Positions 62,495-64,000 of a stretch of 64,000 bases of DNA are shown piece by piece. The stretch's first letter is position 1, and the number at the start of each line of letters is the position of its first letter. The stretch spans positions 62,001 to 126,000 of the forward strand of contig NZ_JABMKY010000006.1 of assembly GCF_013204845.1 (NCBI RefSeq), in the 5' to 3' direction. Source of the stretch: Paenibacillus qinlingensis. GTDB taxonomy: Bacteria > Bacillota > Bacilli > Paenibacillales > NBRC-103111. A model generated the notes under the pieces. The model was not told the DNA's origin, did no database searches, and worked only from the letters and a program-made list of their open reading frames with translations. The translations under genes were made by a program, and so were the position numbers.

Positions 62495-63187
62495 ATGGAT
62501 ATTCAAGCTGAATTTGGATTTCGCTGCAAACAACTCCGAGCTCGATCCGGCATGTCACAGGAAATCTTGGCATTTAGAGCAGGACTTGATCGTACCTATA
62601 TAAGTAGTGTGGAACGGGGTGAACGTAATGTGAGCCTTGTAAGTATGGAGAAAATTGCTTCCGCGTTCCATGTATCTCTTGGTTATATGTTCTCTATAGA
62701 ACGATTCTCCGATACTCCTGCCTATCAACGGCAAGATTTCATAATTCCTCTCTCAGAACGATTTAAATACCATGTTGATTTTGAAAATAGAATATTATCT
62801 TTTCAGATCAGTGGATTGTTGAATGGGGAGCATGCTGAATACATGTCGAAAACTTGGTTTAAATTAATTGCTTTATTTGGGGATGAAGACGTAAGTGTGT
62901 TTTTCGACTATCGAGGTATGAAGGCTTCTGATGGTGATCCTGCGGTCTTCTTACCAGAGGTTGCAGAAAAGGCCGGTTTGTTCCAAAAGAAACTAACTTC
63001 AAATATAAATCGCATGGTAACACTATGTAATTCTGAATACATGATGCAACAATTAAATCATGTTTCGGCGATGAGCAATATTTTGGATAAATCACTAAAC
63101 ATATTTGGACACAATAATCAAATGATTGAAAATGCTTATGATCTCTTAGGTATAAACGATAACAAACTTATAAAAATTGTAGTGTAA
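62495..63187 (+). CDS. XRE-type HTH regulator with STAS-like C-terminal domain, second copy
   Basis: A 230-residue paralog of the regulator at 42153. HTH at 5-65: 'GFRCKQLRARSGMSQEILA', '[19 protein letters not shown]'. The C-terminal domain (about 85-230) matches in landmarks: 'ERFKYHVDFENRILSFQI', 'VSVFFDYRGM', 'VTLCNSEYMMQQLN'. The shared LCNS..M..Q.N element argues for a real family rather than chance. No copy of the AGTC-N4-GACT element precedes it, unlike the copies at 42153 and 46389, so its operator may differ. It follows the P450 gene and may control it. Confidence 0.82.
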   Translation: MDIQAEFGFRCKQLRARSGMSQEILAFRAGLDRTYISSVERGERNVSLVSMEKIASAFHVSLGYMFSIERFSDTPAYQRQDFIIPLSERFKYHVDFENRILSFQISGLLNGEHAEYMSKTWFKLIALFGDEDVSVFFDYRGMKASDGDPAVFLPEVAEKAGLFQKKLTSNINRMVTLCNSEYMMQQLNHVSAMSNILDKSLNIFGHNNQMIENAYDLLGINDNKLIKIVV

Positions 63188-63266
63188 TCCACTCCAACTA
63201 ATTAGAGAAGAAGCACGATGTGTGCACATATTATATATGCAAAGATAATAATAACTAAATAAAGGG

Positions 63267-63300
63267 GCAGCTTTCCGCTGGTGCGGTAAGTTGGTTCTTT
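63267..63300 (+). terminator. Probable terminator after the HTH/STAS-like gene
   Basis: CAGCTT-x-CCGC pairs with GCGG-x-AAGTTG around TGGT, followed by a TTCTTTT tract. It lies 80 bases past the stop codon. Confidence 0.65.
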
Positions 63301-63377
63301 TAGTTATTGAAATTTATGTTAGTATGCTCGATCAGTTTCAGATCCCGTTTGTACCCTAAGGTGATTGGAGAAAAGTT

Positions 63378-64000
63378 ATGAAACCTAAATTTATCGTATT
63401 GGATCTAGATGGCACCCTTCTAAATTCAAAAAAGCAAGTATCTCAAAGAAATTTGTTCGCTTTGCAGAAGGTGAAAACTGAGGATATTCATATTATTTTT
63501 GCAACAGCCCGTCCTCCAAGGAATGTGAAATATGAAGATATAAATTTGTTTTCTTTTGGAACGGTGGTTTTTTATAATGGTGGATTATTTCAATGCAATG
63601 TGACAAATCGGGAGATTCATTATTCAATATCTAAAAAATTAGTTGCTTCTATTTTCGATTATTGCCTATCGGTAGACCCTGAATCCAATATGAGTGTTGA
63701 AGTCAAAGATGAATGGTTCACCTATAAATCGTTGGATTATCGAGAAATGATGAAGATTACAAAGAACCCAACAATTATTAGTATAGAAAAACTAAAAACC
63801 TTTGATTGTACGAAAATTCTTATAACGGATTGTCATGATTCTGAACATATCATGAATAAGTTTGGAGACCAGGTAAATATTATAAGTACAGATGATGGGA
63901 AGTTAATTCAAATAATGTCTTTAGAAGCGTCAAAAGAAAATGCTGTTAAGTATTTAATTGAATCGCTAGGTTATAAAATGAGTGATGTCATGTGTTTTGG
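63378..64000 (+). CDS. HAD-superfamily phosphatase (Cof-type), 5' part
   Basis: The ATG at 63378 (GGAGAAAAG upstream) opens a frame that is still open at the window edge (207 codons seen). It begins 'KFIVLDLDGTLLNSKKQVS', the motif I DxDGT signature of Cof-type HAD phosphatases, with 'IIFATARPPRNVKY' as motif II (a threonine replacing the usual serine region) and a cap domain following. The last visible text, 'SKENAVKYLIESLGYKMSD', is the segment before motif IV (GDxxND), which lies outside. These enzymes dephosphorylate sugar phosphates or cofactors. The rest of the protein is not in the window. Confidence 0.88.
   Translation, partial: MKPKFIVLDLDGTLLNSKKQVSQRNLFALQKVKTEDIHIIFATARPPRNVKYEDINLFSFGTVVFYNGGLFQCNVTNREIHYSISKKLVASIFDYCLSVDPESNMSVEVKDEWFTYKSLDYREMMKITKNPTIISIEKLKTFDCTKILITDCHDSEHIMNKFGDQVNIISTDDGKLIQIMSLEASKENAVKYLIESLGYKMSDVMCF

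Noticed and set aside
1..64000. CRISPR arrays, tRNAs, rRNAs or intact insertion sequences
   Set aside because: I saw no regularly spaced repeats, no tRNA cloverleaf or CCA pattern, no rRNA text and no transposase-like frame.

Overview
The window looks like the chromosome of a low-GC, spore-forming Bacillales bacterium, most likely Paenibacillus or a close relative. The evidence is AGGAGG-type ribosome sites with ATG/GTG/TTG starts, a GerA-type spore-germination operon, S-layer-homology (SLH) domains, YesM/YesN two-component pairs next to Lpl-type sugar ABC transporters, and many large secreted multidomain glycosidases. I saw no rRNA, tRNA, CRISPR array or intact insertion sequence.

Layout. 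1-11.8 kb: a plant-polysaccharide locus read on the plus strand (3' part of a sugar-binding protein, a histidine phosphatase, an (alpha/alpha)6 glycosidase, a GH78 rhamnosidase, and a 2085-residue GH9 protein), closed by a terminator. 12.0-15.3 kb: a divergent LysE exporter/LysR regulator pair with an operator-like site, then an orphan sugar-binding lipoprotein. 15.3-19.2 kb: a minus-strand germinant receptor operon in the order gerA-gerC-gerB. 20.0-24.0 kb: a secreted protein with seven Ig-like modules and an unassigned TIM-barrel-like domain. 24.1-27.8 kb: a rearranged stretch with a decayed tandem duplication, a WYL regulator, a small monooxygenase-like protein, a TIR-domain protein and gene remnants. 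27.8-39.5 kb: a beta-glucan or xyloglucan locus (esterase, YesM/YesN-type two-component system, ABC transporter, secreted GH44 enzyme with CBM3). 39.6-48.7 kb: an ILEI/GDPD-like protein, two regulator-chemoreceptor pairs, an SH3-like repeat protein and a metallo-hydrolase. 48.8-56.6 kb: a 2603-residue SLH-anchored RHS/YD-repeat protein with teneurin-like architecture. 56.7-64 kb: nagA with its DeoR-type regulator, a convergent two-component pair, a cytochrome P450, a third HTH/STAS-like regulator and the start of a HAD phosphatase.

How the genes work together. Most of the window deals with finding, cutting and importing plant cell-wall polymers: secreted GH9 and GH44 enzymes act outside the cell, lipoprotein/permease systems import the oligosaccharides, and intracellular GH78 and (alpha/alpha)6 enzymes finish the job. 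YesM/YesN-type signalling and a cre-like site probably provide control.

The least explained pattern is a palindromic element (core AGTC-N4-GACT within a 22-nt conserved block, followed at near-constant distance by an AGmTTAACAT-like box) found five times in the same orientation. Two copies precede paralogous XRE-type HTH regulators, each followed by a chemoreceptor gene. Two longer paralogs in the window add a C-terminal STAS-like domain. I propose, as inference, that this is a repeated regulator/operator network. All assignments come from reading the sequence; no database search was run.
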